From contig NZ_OY730245.1 of NCBI RefSeq assembly GCF_963422545.1, positions 62,001 to 126,000 on the forward strand: a stretch of 64,000 bases of DNA, in the 5' to 3' direction. This document shows, piece after piece, positions 17,276 through 26,718 of this stretch. The notes beneath the pieces were generated by a model. The model saw only the letters and a list, made by a program, of their open reading frames with translations. It had not been told where the DNA came from and did no database searches. The position numbers and the translations under genes were made by a program. Numbering within the stretch: the first letter of the stretch is position 1; every line of letters begins with the position of its first letter. The DNA comes from an uncultured Flavobacterium sp. GTDB taxonomy: Bacteria; Bacteroidota; Bacteroidia; Flavobacteriales; Flavobacteriaceae.

Positions 17276-18502
17276 ATGGCAGAAGATAAAGAGATTATTT
17301 TATTAAAAGTTTCAGGACATGATAAACCAGGAGTAACCGCTGGTTTAACAGCCGTATTGGCTGCTTATGATGCTAATATTTTAGATATTGGTCAGGCTGA
17401 TATTCATGACACATTATCTTTAGGGATTTTATTCGAAGTCGAAGCAGGCTCTAGTTCAGGACCAGTTTTAAAAGATCTGTTGTTCAAAGCTTATGAATTA
17501 GAAGTAAAAGTAAAATTCATTCCAATCTCAGTTGAAGATTATGAAAACTGGGTAAAAACACAATCTAAGCAACGTTATATCATTAATATTTTAGGAGAGA
17601 AACTAGCCGCTTCGCAATTAGCCGCAGTCGCAAAGTTACTATCCGACCAAAATTTGAATATCGTTTCTATAATAAGATTAACAGGCAGAACATCTGTAGT
17701 CGAAAAAGAAGAATATCCACGTTCTTGTATACAATTGTCACTAACCGGAGATATTGTAGATAAAATTGCTATGACAGCAAGTTTCATGGAAATTTCAAGA
17801 ACCCTAAATGTTGACATTTCATTTCAGGAAGATAATATTTACCGTAGAAACAGACGCTTAGTTTGCTTCGACATGGATTCTACCTTAATTCAAACGGAAG
17901 TAATTGACGAATTGGCGGAATTAAATGGAGTAGGTGAGCAAGTTCGCGCTATCACAGAATCTGCTATGAATGGCGAAATAGACTTCAACGAAAGTTTCAA
18001 ACAACGCATGGCACTGTTAGAAGGTTTGAGTGAAGATGTTTTGCAAAATGTTGCAGTAAATTTACCAATAACAAAAGGAGCACATCGATTGATGAAAGCC
18101 TTAAAATATTACGGATACAAAACCGCGATTTTATCTGGAGGATTCACTTATTTTGGAGAATATCTACAAAAAGAGTTAGGTATCGATTATGTTCATGCTA
18201 ACCAATTAGAGATCAAAGATGGTAAATTAACCGGTAAATATTTGGGTGATATCGTAGATGGTCAAAAGAAAGCCGAATACCTAAAAGCAATTGCCGAAAA
18301 AGAAGGAATTCACATCAACCAAACCATTGCAGTTGGTGACGGAGCCAATGATTTACCAATGTTAAACTTAGCCGGTTTGGGAATCGCTTTTCACGCAAAA
18401 CCAAAAGTGAAAGAAAATGCGTCAACCTCAATTTCAAGTCTTGGTCTTGATGGAGTTTTATACTTATTAGGATATCACGACAGATATATCGATATGATGT
18501 AA
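17276..18502 (+). CDS. serB: Phosphoserine phosphatase with N-terminal ACT domains
   Basis: 408 residues from ATG 17276 (MAEDKEIILLK). Hydrolyses O-phosphoserine to serine, the last step of serine synthesis. Residues about 1-170 hold two ACT-like regulatory domains (SGHDKPGVTAGLTAVLA, LNIVSIIRLTGRTS). The HAD domain has motif I DMDSTLIQTEVIDELA with the nucleophile Asp, motif II ILSGGFTYFGE, and motif IV GDGANDLPML. This ACT-plus-HAD architecture is known in several bacterial SerB proteins. A GATTTTTG sequence at 17241-17248 resembles a -7 box. A long repeat-rich gap follows. Confidence 0.95.
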   Translation: MAEDKEIILLKVSGHDKPGVTAGLTAVLAAYDANILDIGQADIHDTLSLGILFEVEAGSSSGPVLKDLLFKAYELEVKVKFIPISVEDYENWVKTQSKQRYIINILGEKLAASQLAAVAKLLSDQNLNIVSIIRLTGRTSVVEKEEYPRSCIQLSLTGDIVDKIAMTASFMEISRTLNVDISFQEDNIYRRNRRLVCFDMDSTLIQTEVIDELAELNGVGEQVRAITESAMNGEIDFNESFKQRMALLEGLSEDVLQNVAVNLPITKGAHRLMKALKYYGYKTAILSGGFTYFGEYLQKELGIDYVHANQLEIKDGKLTGKYLGDIVDGQKKAEYLKAIAEKEGIHINQTIAVGDGANDLPMLNLAGLGIAFHAKPKVKENASTSISSLGLDGVLYLLGYHDRYIDMM

Positions 18503-18522
18503 AAAACAATTTGACGTTATTA

Positions 18523-18605
18523 GTCCTTGCGAGGAACGAAGCAATCTCACTAACGAGAGTAAACAATGTGACACTAAGTGAGATTGCTTCGTTCCTCGCA
18601 AGGAC
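18523..18605. repeat. Palindromic element with perfect 28-bp arms
   Basis: Arms 18523-18550 and 18578-18605 are exact reverse complements around a 27-base loop. Core wording GAGGAACGAAGCAATCTC. It begins 21 bases after the serB stop and could terminate or stabilise serB mRNA. A related element with the GAGGAACGAGGAATCTC core is at 53869-53970. Confidence 0.92.
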
Positions 18606-18669
18606 GTGCAGAGATCGTTTCACAATAAAAACAAGCCTTAGTTCATAATTTGAATTAAGGTTTTTTTAT

Positions 18670-18768
18670 GGGCATGTCCCGCCGAAAAAGGCGGGTCGGG
18701 CTATCCGTTTCAATCTTTTTGTTTTTAAAGAAAAAATAAAAAGGATTTCCACTTCTATCCCTCATGCG
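18670..18768 (-). repeat. Dispersed ~95-bp repeat, copy A
   Basis: This copy reads CCGCCGAAAAAGGCGG, then GGGCTATCCGTTTCAATC and, after an A-rich stretch, CCACTTCTATCCCTCATGCG. It matches copies B (46269-46354), C (54023-54118) and D (57869-57962); A and B are in the opposite orientation to C and D. The middle is A/T-rich here rather than the AGTGCGAGGACTTG of C and D. Confidence 0.8.
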
Positions 18769-19011
18769 ATTTAGTGGAATTAGCGTTTTAGAGAGAAAAT
18801 AAATTTAAAAGCAGATCTATTTTGAATAGCCTCCTGCTTTAGCTGGAGGAATATGATTTAACAAAGATTAGGGCTTTAGCCAAATATATTTAGCAATGTA
18901 CAATTCGGCTAAAGCCAGGAGTAAATATATTGCGAACCCCTAGCTGAAGCTGAAGCTAGGGGCTATGTGAAAAATGACAATTAAATTCGTGCAAATTTGT
19001 GAAATTCGTGG
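18769..19011. repeat. Repeat-rich gap with small hairpins
   Basis: No gene is seen. Hairpins include CCTCCTGCTTTAGCTGGAGG (18830-18849), the opposed pair GGGCTTTAGCC (about 18871) and GGCTAAAGCC (18907-18916), and CCCCTAGC...GCTAGGGG (18937-18962). The end (18981-19011) holds the ATTCGTG...GAAATTCGTGGC motif that recurs at 44041-44072 and 51478-51502. Confidence 0.7.
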
Positions 19012-20535
19012 CTAACTCTTAACAGCGCACATCTCCTTCAACTGCTCTAAATAATCCCTTTGATTAGAAAGTCTCGGAATCTTATGTTGTCCGCCTAATT
19101 TATCACGTTCCTTTAACCAATCGTAAAATAAGTTTTCACGAGCAACATTAACTACCAAAGGGTTTAAAGTCATATTGTTCTGGCGTTTGGCTTCGTAATC
19201 AGAGTTTAAAGACTGTAAAGTTTCGTCCAGAATTTTTTGGAAAAGACCAACATCAGCAGGTTTTTTCTTGAATTCGATCATCCATTCGTGCGCACCTTTT
19301 TCTTTGTCCTGCATAAAAATTGGAGCAACAGTATAGTCAATCACTTCGCTTTGCGTAAGTTCACAAGCTTTGGCAATTGCCTGATCGGTATTTTCGACCA
19401 TTAATTCTTCTCCAAAAACATTAATATGATGTTTGGTTCTTCCTGTAACGCGAATTCTGTATGGATTTAAAGAAGTAAAACGAACGGTATCTCCAATTAA
19501 ATATCGCCACAAACCAGAATTGGTCGTGATAACAATGGCGTAGTTTTTATTCAATTCAACATCTGCCAGACGAACCACTTTTTGATTTGTTGTTCCAAAA
19601 GTATCCATCGAAATAAATTCGTAGAAAATTCCGTAATCCAACATCAACAATAAGTCGCTCGAATTATTTAAATCCTGAATCGCAAAAAAGCCTTCAGAAG
19701 CGTTGTATATCTCGTAATATTTGAAATCCTTGCTTGGTAAAATTTTCTTGTATTGTTCTTTATAAGGAGAAAAACTCACGCCGCCATGAAAATAAACTTC
19801 AAGATTTGGCCAGATGTCTAATAAACTTTCTTTACCTGTGTTTTCTAAAACTTTATTCATCAAAACCAACATCCAAGACGGAACTCCGGCAAAACTGGTA
19901 ACGTTTTCGTTTTTGGTTTCGTTTATAATGGCTGCAATTTTAGATTCCCATTCGCTCATTAAAGAGGTTTTGCTGCTTGGCGTACTGCTAAATTCAGCCC
20001 AAATAGGCATATTTTCAATCAAGATAGCCGATAAGTCTCCAAAGAAAGTATTGTTGTTTTCGTAAATCTGAGAACTTCCGCCTAAGCGAAGACTTTTCCC
20101 CAGAAATAGTTCAGAATCCTCGTTGTTATTCAAATACAAACAAAGCAAATCTTTACTTCCTTTATAGTGACAATCTTCCAAGGCTTCATTACTTACCGGA
20201 ATAAATTTACTTTTTGCATTTGTGGTTCCACTAGATTTGGCAAACCATTTAATAGGCGTTTCCCAAAAAACACCTTGTTCGCCACGACGCGTGCGCTCAA
20301 TCAAGGGTTGTAACTCTTCGTAAGTTGCAATTGGCACTCTTTCAACAAAAGTCTGATAGGAGTTTATAGACGAAAAATCATATTGTTTTCCAATAATAGT
20401 ATTTTCTGAGGCCATCAATAAATTATGCAACAGTTCTTCCTGAACCTCATTCGGATATTTTAGAAAAAGTTCGATTTGATGTATCCTTTGTTTTAGGACC
20501 CAAGAGGCAAACGAGTTGATTATTGATAAGGGCAT
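19012..20535 (-). CDS. GH3-like acyl-adenylate-forming protein
   Basis: 507 residues, one GH3 auxin-responsive promoter-type domain. GH3 enzymes belong to the adenylate-forming superfamily; plant members join amino acids to acyl acids, while bacterial substrates are unknown. Visible landmarks: WFAKSSGTTNAKSKFIPVS (ATP-binding P-loop-like motif), TSFAGVPSWMLVLM, YNASEGFFAIQ (GH3-type A5-like YxASEG), LADVELNKNYAIVITTNSG, and the hinge GDTVRFTSLNPYRIRVTGRTKH. No carrier protein or synthetase is adjacent. The start ATG gives MPLSIINSFASWVLKQRI, normal for the family. It is convergent with serB. Confidence 0.88.
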   Translation of the reverse strand: MPLSIINSFASWVLKQRIHQIELFLKYPNEVQEELLHNLLMASENTIIGKQYDFSSINSYQTFVERVPIATYEELQPLIERTRRGEQGVFWETPIKWFAKSSGTTNAKSKFIPVSNEALEDCHYKGSKDLLCLYLNNNEDSELFLGKSLRLGGSSQIYENNNTFFGDLSAILIENMPIWAEFSSTPSSKTSLMSEWESKIAAIINETKNENVTSFAGVPSWMLVLMNKVLENTGKESLLDIWPNLEVYFHGGVSFSPYKEQYKKILPSKDFKYYEIYNASEGFFAIQDLNNSSDLLLMLDYGIFYEFISMDTFGTTNQKVVRLADVELNKNYAIVITTNSGLWRYLIGDTVRFTSLNPYRIRVTGRTKHHINVFGEELMVENTDQAIAKACELTQSEVIDYTVAPIFMQDKEKGAHEWMIEFKKKPADVGLFQKILDETLQSLNSDYEAKRQNNMTLNPLVVNVARENLFYDWLKERDKLGGQHKIPRLSNQRDYLEQLKEMCAVKS

Positions 20536-20606
20536 GGAGAGAATTTAGATTTTAGATTGATGATTTTAGATTTCATGATTAATACAAAATCAAGGAAATT
20601 TAAAAT

Positions 20607-20636
20607 TTGAATATCGGCGTACAAATACTAACTTTG
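20607..20636 (+). promoter_or_regulatory. Putative promoter for the DUF2797 gene
   Basis: TTG at 20607-20609, exactly 19 bases, then TAACTTTG (20629-20636), a full match to the Bacteroidota consensus. The leader to the chosen start would be about 155 bases and contains the TCCCGGGAGCTATCGGGA inverted repeat. Confidence 0.6.
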
Positions 20637-20798
20637 TCGTTGTATCAAAAATAGTGTTTTTTTGTAAAAAACAATTGTATTTGAGACAAAGATTCAACTT
20701 CAAAAATGGAATAATAAGATATAATGTTCCAAATTCTTCAAAGTGAATTTAAATCTAAAATCTCCCGGGAGCTATCGGGACTAAAACCTAAAATTAAA

Positions 20799-21593
20799 AT
20801 GACATATCAAGGAGTACTTACAAAAATGCAAACTGAACTGGGAGATCCAATTCAATATTATTTGGTTTTCGAAGATAGTTTTTTAAATATGAATCAATTA
20901 TTGAATAAAGAGATTGAGATTAATTTTGTAGGTTACGAATGTCTGAATTGTCATAAAAAGAAAAAAATATACAGACAAGGTTTCTGTTACGATTGTTTTT
21001 ATTCAAGTCCGGCAGTTGGAGATTGGATTATGAGACCGGAATTAAGTACAGCTCATTTAGGAATTGCCGATCGTGATTTAGACTACGAGCAAAAAGTACA
21101 ATTGCAGCCACATATTGTTTATTTGGCTCTCGCAAGTGAAGTAAAAGTAGGAGTAACACGCAAAACGCAGGTTCCAACCCGCTGGATCGATCAGGGCGCC
21201 ACTCAGGCAATCGCGATTGTTGAGGTTCCTAATAGATATTTGGCCGGAATCACAGAGGTTGCATTAAAAGATCATTATACAGATAAAACCAATTGGAGAA
21301 AAATGCTTCAAAGTACAGGCGAAAGTTTTGATCTGATTGCTGAAAAAGTAAAAGTAGAAAATTTGATTCCGTCAGAAGTACAGGAATATTTTTATTCTCA
21401 AAAAAATGATTTATACCAATTGCATTATCCGGTTATAAATTATCCTGCCAAAGTAGCAAGTTTAAATTTAGATAAAACACCTTCATTTCAAGGAAAACTA
21501 ACCGGAATAAAAGGGCAATATTTAATTTTTGAAAACGGAACTGTTTTTAATATTCGTGGTTCTGAAGGTTATGTTGTCGAAATAAACGTCTAG
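20799..21593 (+). CDS. DUF2797 family protein with zinc-ribbon-like cysteines
   Basis: 264 residues from ATG 20799 (MTYQGVLTKMQTE). An in-frame ATG at 20724 would add 25 residues, but that stretch runs through an intergenic-type inverted repeat (TCCCGGGAGCTATCGGGA) and is probably leader. Two CxxC pairs (CLNCHKKKK and CYDCFYSSP, about residues 47-67) look like a zinc site. Later parts include HIVYLALASEVKVGVTRK, WIDQGATQAIAIVEVPNR and LKDHYTDKTNWRKML, a GIY-YIG-like arrangement (YLA...KVGVTR) that I note as resemblance only. Function unknown. Confidence 0.8.
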   Translation: MTYQGVLTKMQTELGDPIQYYLVFEDSFLNMNQLLNKEIEINFVGYECLNCHKKKKIYRQGFCYDCFYSSPAVGDWIMRPELSTAHLGIADRDLDYEQKVQLQPHIVYLALASEVKVGVTRKTQVPTRWIDQGATQAIAIVEVPNRYLAGITEVALKDHYTDKTNWRKMLQSTGESFDLIAEKVKVENLIPSEVQEYFYSQKNDLYQLHYPVINYPAKVASLNLDKTPSFQGKLTGIKGQYLIFENGTVFNIRGSEGYVVEINV

Positions 21594-21849
21594 GTTTATA
21601 AGGCATTCGTCTATTTTTATTGGCTAACTGTTTAGTAAAATGTTGATTGAATAAATAATTTTTGTATTTTTAAATCGCGATCAAGAAGTAAAAAATGTAA
21701 ATACCGATACATTTGGTTACAATTTTGTAATAATTGCTTGTTGAAAGAATTTAATTTTAGAGAAAAAAAGAGGCTAGCTTTGAGTTAGTTCAATCTTTAT
21801 ATTTCTTTTAAATTGAATAAAGATTATTTAATCCTAAATTATTGAATAG

Positions 21850-22929
21850 ATGAGTGCTTTAAGCAAAATAAATCACTACAGAAGGGGCGTAATGCGCAGT
21901 CTGACTAAGAACATTGGAAAACCAAAAAGTGGTCAGGATATTGTTTTGGTTGATAAATCCGAGATAAAACGGGTTTTAATCTGTAGACCAAATGGAAGAT
22001 TAGGAAACCTGTTATTGATTACACCTCTCGTTCAGGAAGTCACAGAAATATTTCCAAATTGTAAAATCGATTTGTTTGTTAAGGGAACATTAGCTCCAAT
22101 AATTTTTGAGAATTATAATAGCATTAATAAAGTAATTGATTTGCCCAAAAAGCCATTCAAGAATTTACTGAAATACCTTAATGTCTGGATTTCAATAAAA
22201 AAACAAAAATATGATGTTGTGATCAATGTAGATCAAAATTCTTCTTCAGGACGTTTAGCAGTCCAGTTTTCTAATGCTAAGTATAAATTTTACGGAGATT
22301 TAATGGAAGAATCTCAACTTGTAAAAAGTGATTACGATCATATTGCAAAATATCCCGTTTATAACTTTCGATATTATTTAACCAAACTGGGACTTGCAAA
22401 AAGTAATAAAATAATTGCTCCTATAGATCTTAAATTATCTTCTTCTGAAATTACACAAGGCAAGAAAATTTTGAATGATTTAGTTCATAATTCCCGAAGA
22501 ACAATCTGCATATTTACCTTTGCAACTGGCGCAAAATGCTTGTCAGAAGAATGGTGGGATAATTTTTATTCACAACTTACAGAGGAATATAAAGATTATA
22601 ATATTATCGAAATTTTGCCTGTAGAAAATGTTTCTCAAATAGCGTTTAAAGCACCTACGTTTTATAGTAAAGATATTCGCGAAATTGGATCTGTAATTGC
22701 AAATACCGATTTGTTTATTGGTGCAGATAGCGGTATAATGCACTTAGCGAGTGCTGTTCAGACTCCAACTATTGGATTGTTTTCTGTATCAAACATGAAA
22801 AAGTATGAACCTTATGACAATTGCAGTATTGGGGTAGATATTAATTTGTACACTAAAAATGATTATTTAAAAACTATAAATTCAATTTTGAAGAACGGAA
22901 AATTAAATGGTTATTCAAAAGCAATTTAA
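21850..22929 (+). CDS. Glycosyltransferase family 9 (heptosyltransferase-like)
   Basis: 359 residues. ADP-heptose:LPS heptosyltransferase fold: N-terminal RVLICRPNGRLGNLLLITPLVQE, a donor-half with RRTICIFTFATGAKCLSEEWWDNFY, and the family-typical NTDLFIGADSGIMHLASAVQTPTIGLF near 290-316 (given here as FIGADSGIMHLASA). No transmembrane helix; expected to act at the inner face of the cytoplasmic membrane in LPS core or other glycan assembly. No glycan cluster is adjacent, so the acceptor is unknown. The 256 bases upstream have no gene; TAGCTTTG (21775-21782) may be a -7 box. Confidence 0.88.
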   Translation: MSALSKINHYRRGVMRSLTKNIGKPKSGQDIVLVDKSEIKRVLICRPNGRLGNLLLITPLVQEVTEIFPNCKIDLFVKGTLAPIIFENYNSINKVIDLPKKPFKNLLKYLNVWISIKKQKYDVVINVDQNSSSGRLAVQFSNAKYKFYGDLMEESQLVKSDYDHIAKYPVYNFRYYLTKLGLAKSNKIIAPIDLKLSSSEITQGKKILNDLVHNSRRTICIFTFATGAKCLSEEWWDNFYSQLTEEYKDYNIIEILPVENVSQIAFKAPTFYSKDIREIGSVIANTDLFIGADSGIMHLASAVQTPTIGLFSVSNMKKYEPYDNCSIGVDINLYTKNDYLKTINSILKNGKLNGYSKAI

Positions 22930-22949
22930 TAAGAGATTTTAAAGTATAA

Positions 22950-22990
22950 AAAAAGAGGCATTCGTTTTACATTTACGAATGCCTCTTTTT
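22950..22990. terminator. Bidirectional terminator between GT9 and asmA genes
   Basis: Perfect 16-bp stem AAAAAGAGGCATTCGT (22950-22965) and complement at 22975-22990, nine-base loop, A-run before and T-run after. It serves two convergent genes. Confidence 0.94.
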
Positions 22991-23005
22991 AATTGTTGCT
23001 TTTAT

Positions 23006-25600
23006 TTAATTTTTCTTCTTGAATAAACCATTTATCAAGTCACTTGCTTTTTTAGTAACCTCCTGAGTTTTTTGTTCTTTTTCTGTTTTTGCAGCCTGTG
23101 TGGTATCTTTTGCTTTTGTGTTTTTATTGATTAAATCATTAAGAGCAGAAGCACCTTTTTGTGTTAGCTTTTCTTTTTGTTGATTAGCAACCTGAGACGC
23201 TAAACTGGTAATTGCAGATTTCATATCAGTTGATATTTTAGGATTAGAAAAATTACCTGTAATCATTGCATTTATCGGAATATTTTGCAGTTTCGCAGCA
23301 TCTGCAGGAGACATTTTTGAGATAAAGGCATTTGCTTCACTTCCTAAATATTTAGCCGGAACATCAAGTTTTAAATTGTAATTCATCGTTTGGTCAAAAC
23401 CGTGGGTTCCGCCAACGGTGATTTTAATATCTTGATATTTAATATCAAATGGTTTTACATTAACTTTTCCGTTTTCAAAAGTTAATGCAGCTTTAATATC
23501 ATTTAAATTTATTTTATTCATATCAATAAATTTAATGTTTGAAGTTAAGGCGCTTAATACAGTTGAATTTTTAGAGTTTATAGTTGTCGAAAGTAATTGT
23601 CCTAACAAATCTCCCGAAATAGATTTTAAATCCGGAGTCAATTCTTTAGCGTCTAAATTTCCATTCAATTTTATAGTCGAATTTAATTTACCATTGATAA
23701 TTCCTGCAATTGGAGCAATCTTTTTCATCATGTCAAGTTGCGTAAATGTTTGGGCAATATCGACTTGATTGAAACCTAAATTCATATCAAAAGTTGGTAC
23801 TTTTGTTTTGGTAGAAACGGTTCCCGTTAAACCAATTGTTCCTCCAAAAATTGATGTTTTAAAGTTCTCTAAAGTTGCTTTTTCATCTTTCACAATTAGT
23901 TTTCCTGAAACATCTTTTAGTTTTAAATTGTCATACAAAACAGTTGTTGCTTTTGCATTTAATGTACAATTTAAAAATGCCGGAATCTTCATTGCTTCTG
24001 TTGGTTTTGCAGCCTTTTTTTCAGTTGCAGGTTCACCCGCAGTCATAAAATCGTCAACTGCTAATTGATTAGAACTCATATTGAAGTTTCCTCTTAGTTC
24101 TTGTTTTTTAAACATAAAACCGTAGAAGTTTTCTAAAACTCCATTAATACTTAAATCACTTTTTCCGGTTGTAGCATCAAATTTTTTCAGGTTTATAGTA
24201 CTTGGATTAAATTCAACCAAAGCCGTACTAATGTTCATCGATTTATTGTTTTCATCAGTATATTTAAATCCTGATAAACTCATCGTTCCTGCATTTTTTA
24301 TGTTTTGATATTGGCTTTTTTCTACAGATGCCATATCAAAATTTGTTGTAACATCAGCTTTTAAAATACCAGCCAAAGGTTTGTCCATTTTAATTGGATA
24401 CGCTTTTGAAAGATTAGCTAAATTAATAGTTCCTTTTAATGCCGCATCAACAATAGGATTTACGGTAATGTTTTTAATATTTGCTTTAGCATTAAAAACA
24501 TCCTGATCAATTCTAAATGAAAGTTTGTCTAAATTAACGTAGGTGTCATTTAGAATTCCGGTTTCGTTGATGATTTTTGTGTCAATTACAATATTCTGAA
24601 CTGATTTGGGTAAGTTCGGATATTGAAATGAAGCATTGTTTGAGGCAATTGCAATATTAAATTTAGGAACAGTAGTATCTGTTAATTGTCCTTTTGCAAA
24701 ACCTGCTACCGTAAAATCACCGGTTGTTTTTACGCCATCTAAACTTGAAGCATAAGCTGAAGGAATTAAGCCTAAGAAGTTAGTAAAGGCTGAAGTTGGG
24801 GTTTTAAATTTTAAATCATAAATCTGACCCGCATCAACCATCTGAATAAAACCGTCAAATTCTAACGGCAATTGATTTATTAAGGCTTTGTTTTCTTTAA
24901 AAGTATATTTGCTTTGCTCTAAATCAATTCCTAAAACTGCATCTAAAGTCAGTTTTACGTTTTTCATGTAATTGATTTTATCCATGTCCAAAGAAACTTT
25001 GGCTGTAGATTTTGTAGTCAAATCTAACTTAGAGTTGGTGAAATCACCAGTTCCTTCGTGATTTAAACTATCAATTACCATTTTAATTTTTGACTTCTGA
25101 TCGATATATCTAAAAGTGAAATTTTCGATTTTGTAGTTCTGAATTTTTAAAGAAAGAGGTTTGCTTTTATCGTCTTTCTCTGTTTTGTTTTTGTCTTTTA
25201 AAGCGATATCAAAGTTGCCAATACCATCTTTATTAAAGATTATATTGATTAAACCATTCGTAGAACTAATTCCCTGAATGCTCAACGGTTCTTCTTTTCC
25301 TTTAAAAAGTTCTTTAATGCTCATTTTCAAATTCAATTCGCCTAATGAAACTAAAGTGTCACCTTCAAAAGGAGCTTTGTTGATAATGACCAGTTTTTCG
25401 ATTCCAACTGTTGCATTCGGGAAGTTTCTAAACAAGCTTAGATCAGCATCAGCAAAACTTACTTTTGCATCGACACTTTCGTTAATCGCTTCTGCAATTT
25501 TAGCTTTTATTTGATCCTTAAAGAAATAAGGAATGGCAAATAATGCAGCTACAAACACCACGAGAACAATGGCAGTAATTTTTAAAATTTTCTTTAACAT
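23006..25600 (-). CDS. AsmA family protein
   Basis: 864 residues. One N-terminal transmembrane helix (about 7-26) anchors a large periplasmic protein. The N-terminal AsmA signature (IKAKIAEAINESVDAKVSFADADLSLFRNFP, here in parts) and repeated beta-rich stretches follow; the C-terminal AsmA_2-like part (ISGDLLGQLLSTTINSKNS, LNLKLDVPAKYLG) is present. The last 60 or so residues are Lys/Gln/Thr-rich and probably disordered. AsmA-like proteins form hydrophobic grooves and are linked to lipid transport between membranes; the specific role here is inferred. Single gene after a possible -7 box TATTTTTG (25645-25638). Confidence 0.88.
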   Translation of the reverse strand: MLKKILKITAIVLVVFVAALFAIPYFFKDQIKAKIAEAINESVDAKVSFADADLSLFRNFPNATVGIEKLVIINKAPFEGDTLVSLGELNLKMSIKELFKGKEEPLSIQGISSTNGLINIIFNKDGIGNFDIALKDKNKTEKDDKSKPLSLKIQNYKIENFTFRYIDQKSKIKMVIDSLNHEGTGDFTNSKLDLTTKSTAKVSLDMDKINYMKNVKLTLDAVLGIDLEQSKYTFKENKALINQLPLEFDGFIQMVDAGQIYDLKFKTPTSAFTNFLGLIPSAYASSLDGVKTTGDFTVAGFAKGQLTDTTVPKFNIAIASNNASFQYPNLPKSVQNIVIDTKIINETGILNDTYVNLDKLSFRIDQDVFNAKANIKNITVNPIVDAALKGTINLANLSKAYPIKMDKPLAGILKADVTTNFDMASVEKSQYQNIKNAGTMSLSGFKYTDENNKSMNISTALVEFNPSTINLKKFDATTGKSDLSINGVLENFYGFMFKKQELRGNFNMSSNQLAVDDFMTAGEPATEKKAAKPTEAMKIPAFLNCTLNAKATTVLYDNLKLKDVSGKLIVKDEKATLENFKTSIFGGTIGLTGTVSTKTKVPTFDMNLGFNQVDIAQTFTQLDMMKKIAPIAGIINGKLNSTIKLNGNLDAKELTPDLKSISGDLLGQLLSTTINSKNSTVLSALTSNIKFIDMNKINLNDIKAALTFENGKVNVKPFDIKYQDIKITVGGTHGFDQTMNYNLKLDVPAKYLGSEANAFISKMSPADAAKLQNIPINAMITGNFSNPKISTDMKSAITSLASQVANQQKEKLTQKGASALNDLINKNTKAKDTTQAAKTEKEQKTQEVTKKASDLINGLFKKKN

Positions 25601-25718
25601 ATTAATAGATTTGGGTTTAATTGATAAAAGACTCGTGCAAAAATAGCTTTTTTTGGTTGAGTTCCCAGATAAAATTTTCTTAAAAATGTAAGAATTATAC
25701 TTATTTTGTGAAATAAAA

Positions 25719-25752
25719 AAAATCCGTTTGATTATATATTCAAACGGATTTT
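25719..25752. terminator. Terminator after the sppA-hydrolase operon
   Basis: Perfect 13-bp stem AAAATCCGTTTGA (25719-25731) and complement (25740-25752), preceded by A residues that become a T-run on the minus strand. Confidence 0.9.
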
Positions 25753-25760
25753 AGCTTTTT

Positions 25761-26708
25761 TTATTTTAAAATAAATGAAACAATCTTATTGGTCATAACT
25801 TCTGAGAGAGGCAAAGTTTCATTATTATAACTCTCTAAATTTGCCTGCTTGTCACCATCAATAATTTTCATGATATGATTCATTTTGTCAACGATCAATA
25901 GTTCAGAATTTTTATTGGCCTGATTTAAATTCTCGGCATCTTTTACGGTTACTTGCAAATCATTGTTTCCTTGTAATATCAAAATAGGAACATTTAGTTT
26001 CTTAATCTCTTCCTGAGGATTATATTTAAACCAGGAAATTAAATAAGGCTGAATGCTTGGTCTAAATAAGACATTAAGCATTGGGTCGACTTTGTTTACT
26101 TTATTTCCGCTTTTTAAACTGTCAATAATCGGAAAAGTCATATCATTAATTTGCTGATTTGACTTAGCGGCTATTTGTGTTTTAAGAATTTTATCAGCTG
26201 AATCTCCGGCTCCGGCAATTGAAATAAATTTATTTGCTTTTGCTCCGGCAATCATCCCAATTAAAGAACCTTCACTATGTCCGATAACTACTAATTGAGA
26301 AAAACGTTTATCTTGTTTCAAAAAGTTAATCCAGCTTTTAGCATCTTCAGTATAATTTTCGAATACTAAACTTGATTCGGATATTGCAGAAGCTTTACTT
26401 GCACCAATTCCTCTTTTGTCAAATCTTAATGATGCAATTCCTTTTTTTGCCAAAGCTTCTGCCAGCATTTTCAGTGAATTGTTTTTCATCATCGGATTAT
26501 TACCATTTCTATCCGTTGGTCCTGAACCTGCGATTATTAAAGCAACCGGGTATTTCTTGGTTAAATCAGGAACTGTTAAAGTGCCAAAAAGCTGATCATT
26601 ATTGATTTTTAAAATCACTTCAGATTCTTTATAAGTAATTTCCTTTTTATCCTGAGCATTCACAATGCTTAATAAAAAAAGAGTAAGAAGAAGAACTATA
26701 TTTTTCAT
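25761..26708 (-). CDS. Secreted alpha/beta hydrolase (serine peptidase/esterase-like)
   Basis: 315 residues with a signal peptide (1-18, LLTLFLLSIVNAQ). Alpha/beta hydrolase: oxyanion region IIAGSGPTDRNGNN, strand LRFDKRGIGAS, nucleophile elbow GHSEGS (Ser near 144), acidic QGNNDLQV, and His in DKMNHIMK. The pattern PTDRNGN is typical of DUF/BAAT-like and Xaa-Pro dipeptidyl-type periplasmic hydrolases annotated as alpha/beta hydrolase in Bacteroidota. Substrate unknown. It starts ten bases after the sppA stop, so the two form an operon. Confidence 0.85.
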   Translation of the reverse strand: MKNIVLLLTLFLLSIVNAQDKKEITYKESEVILKINNDQLFGTLTVPDLTKKYPVALIIAGSGPTDRNGNNPMMKNNSLKMLAEALAKKGIASLRFDKRGIGASKASAISESSLVFENYTEDAKSWINFLKQDKRFSQLVVIGHSEGSLIGMIAGAKANKFISIAGAGDSADKILKTQIAAKSNQQINDMTFPIIDSLKSGNKVNKVDPMLNVLFRPSIQPYLISWFKYNPQEEIKKLNVPILILQGNNDLQVTVKDAENLNQANKNSELLIVDKMNHIMKIIDGDKQANLESYNNETLPLSEVMTNKIVSFILK

Positions 26709-26718
26709 GGATCTGAAA

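Noticed and set aside
20724..20798. Upstream in-frame ATG extension of the DUF2797 gene
   Set aside because: The 25 added residues read through an intergenic inverted repeat and have no family counterpart; ATG 20799 was preferred.
25278..25514. Plus-strand frames inside the asmA gene
   Set aside because: Several frames of 75-100 codons are opposite AsmA beta-strand codons and have no start signals or motifs.
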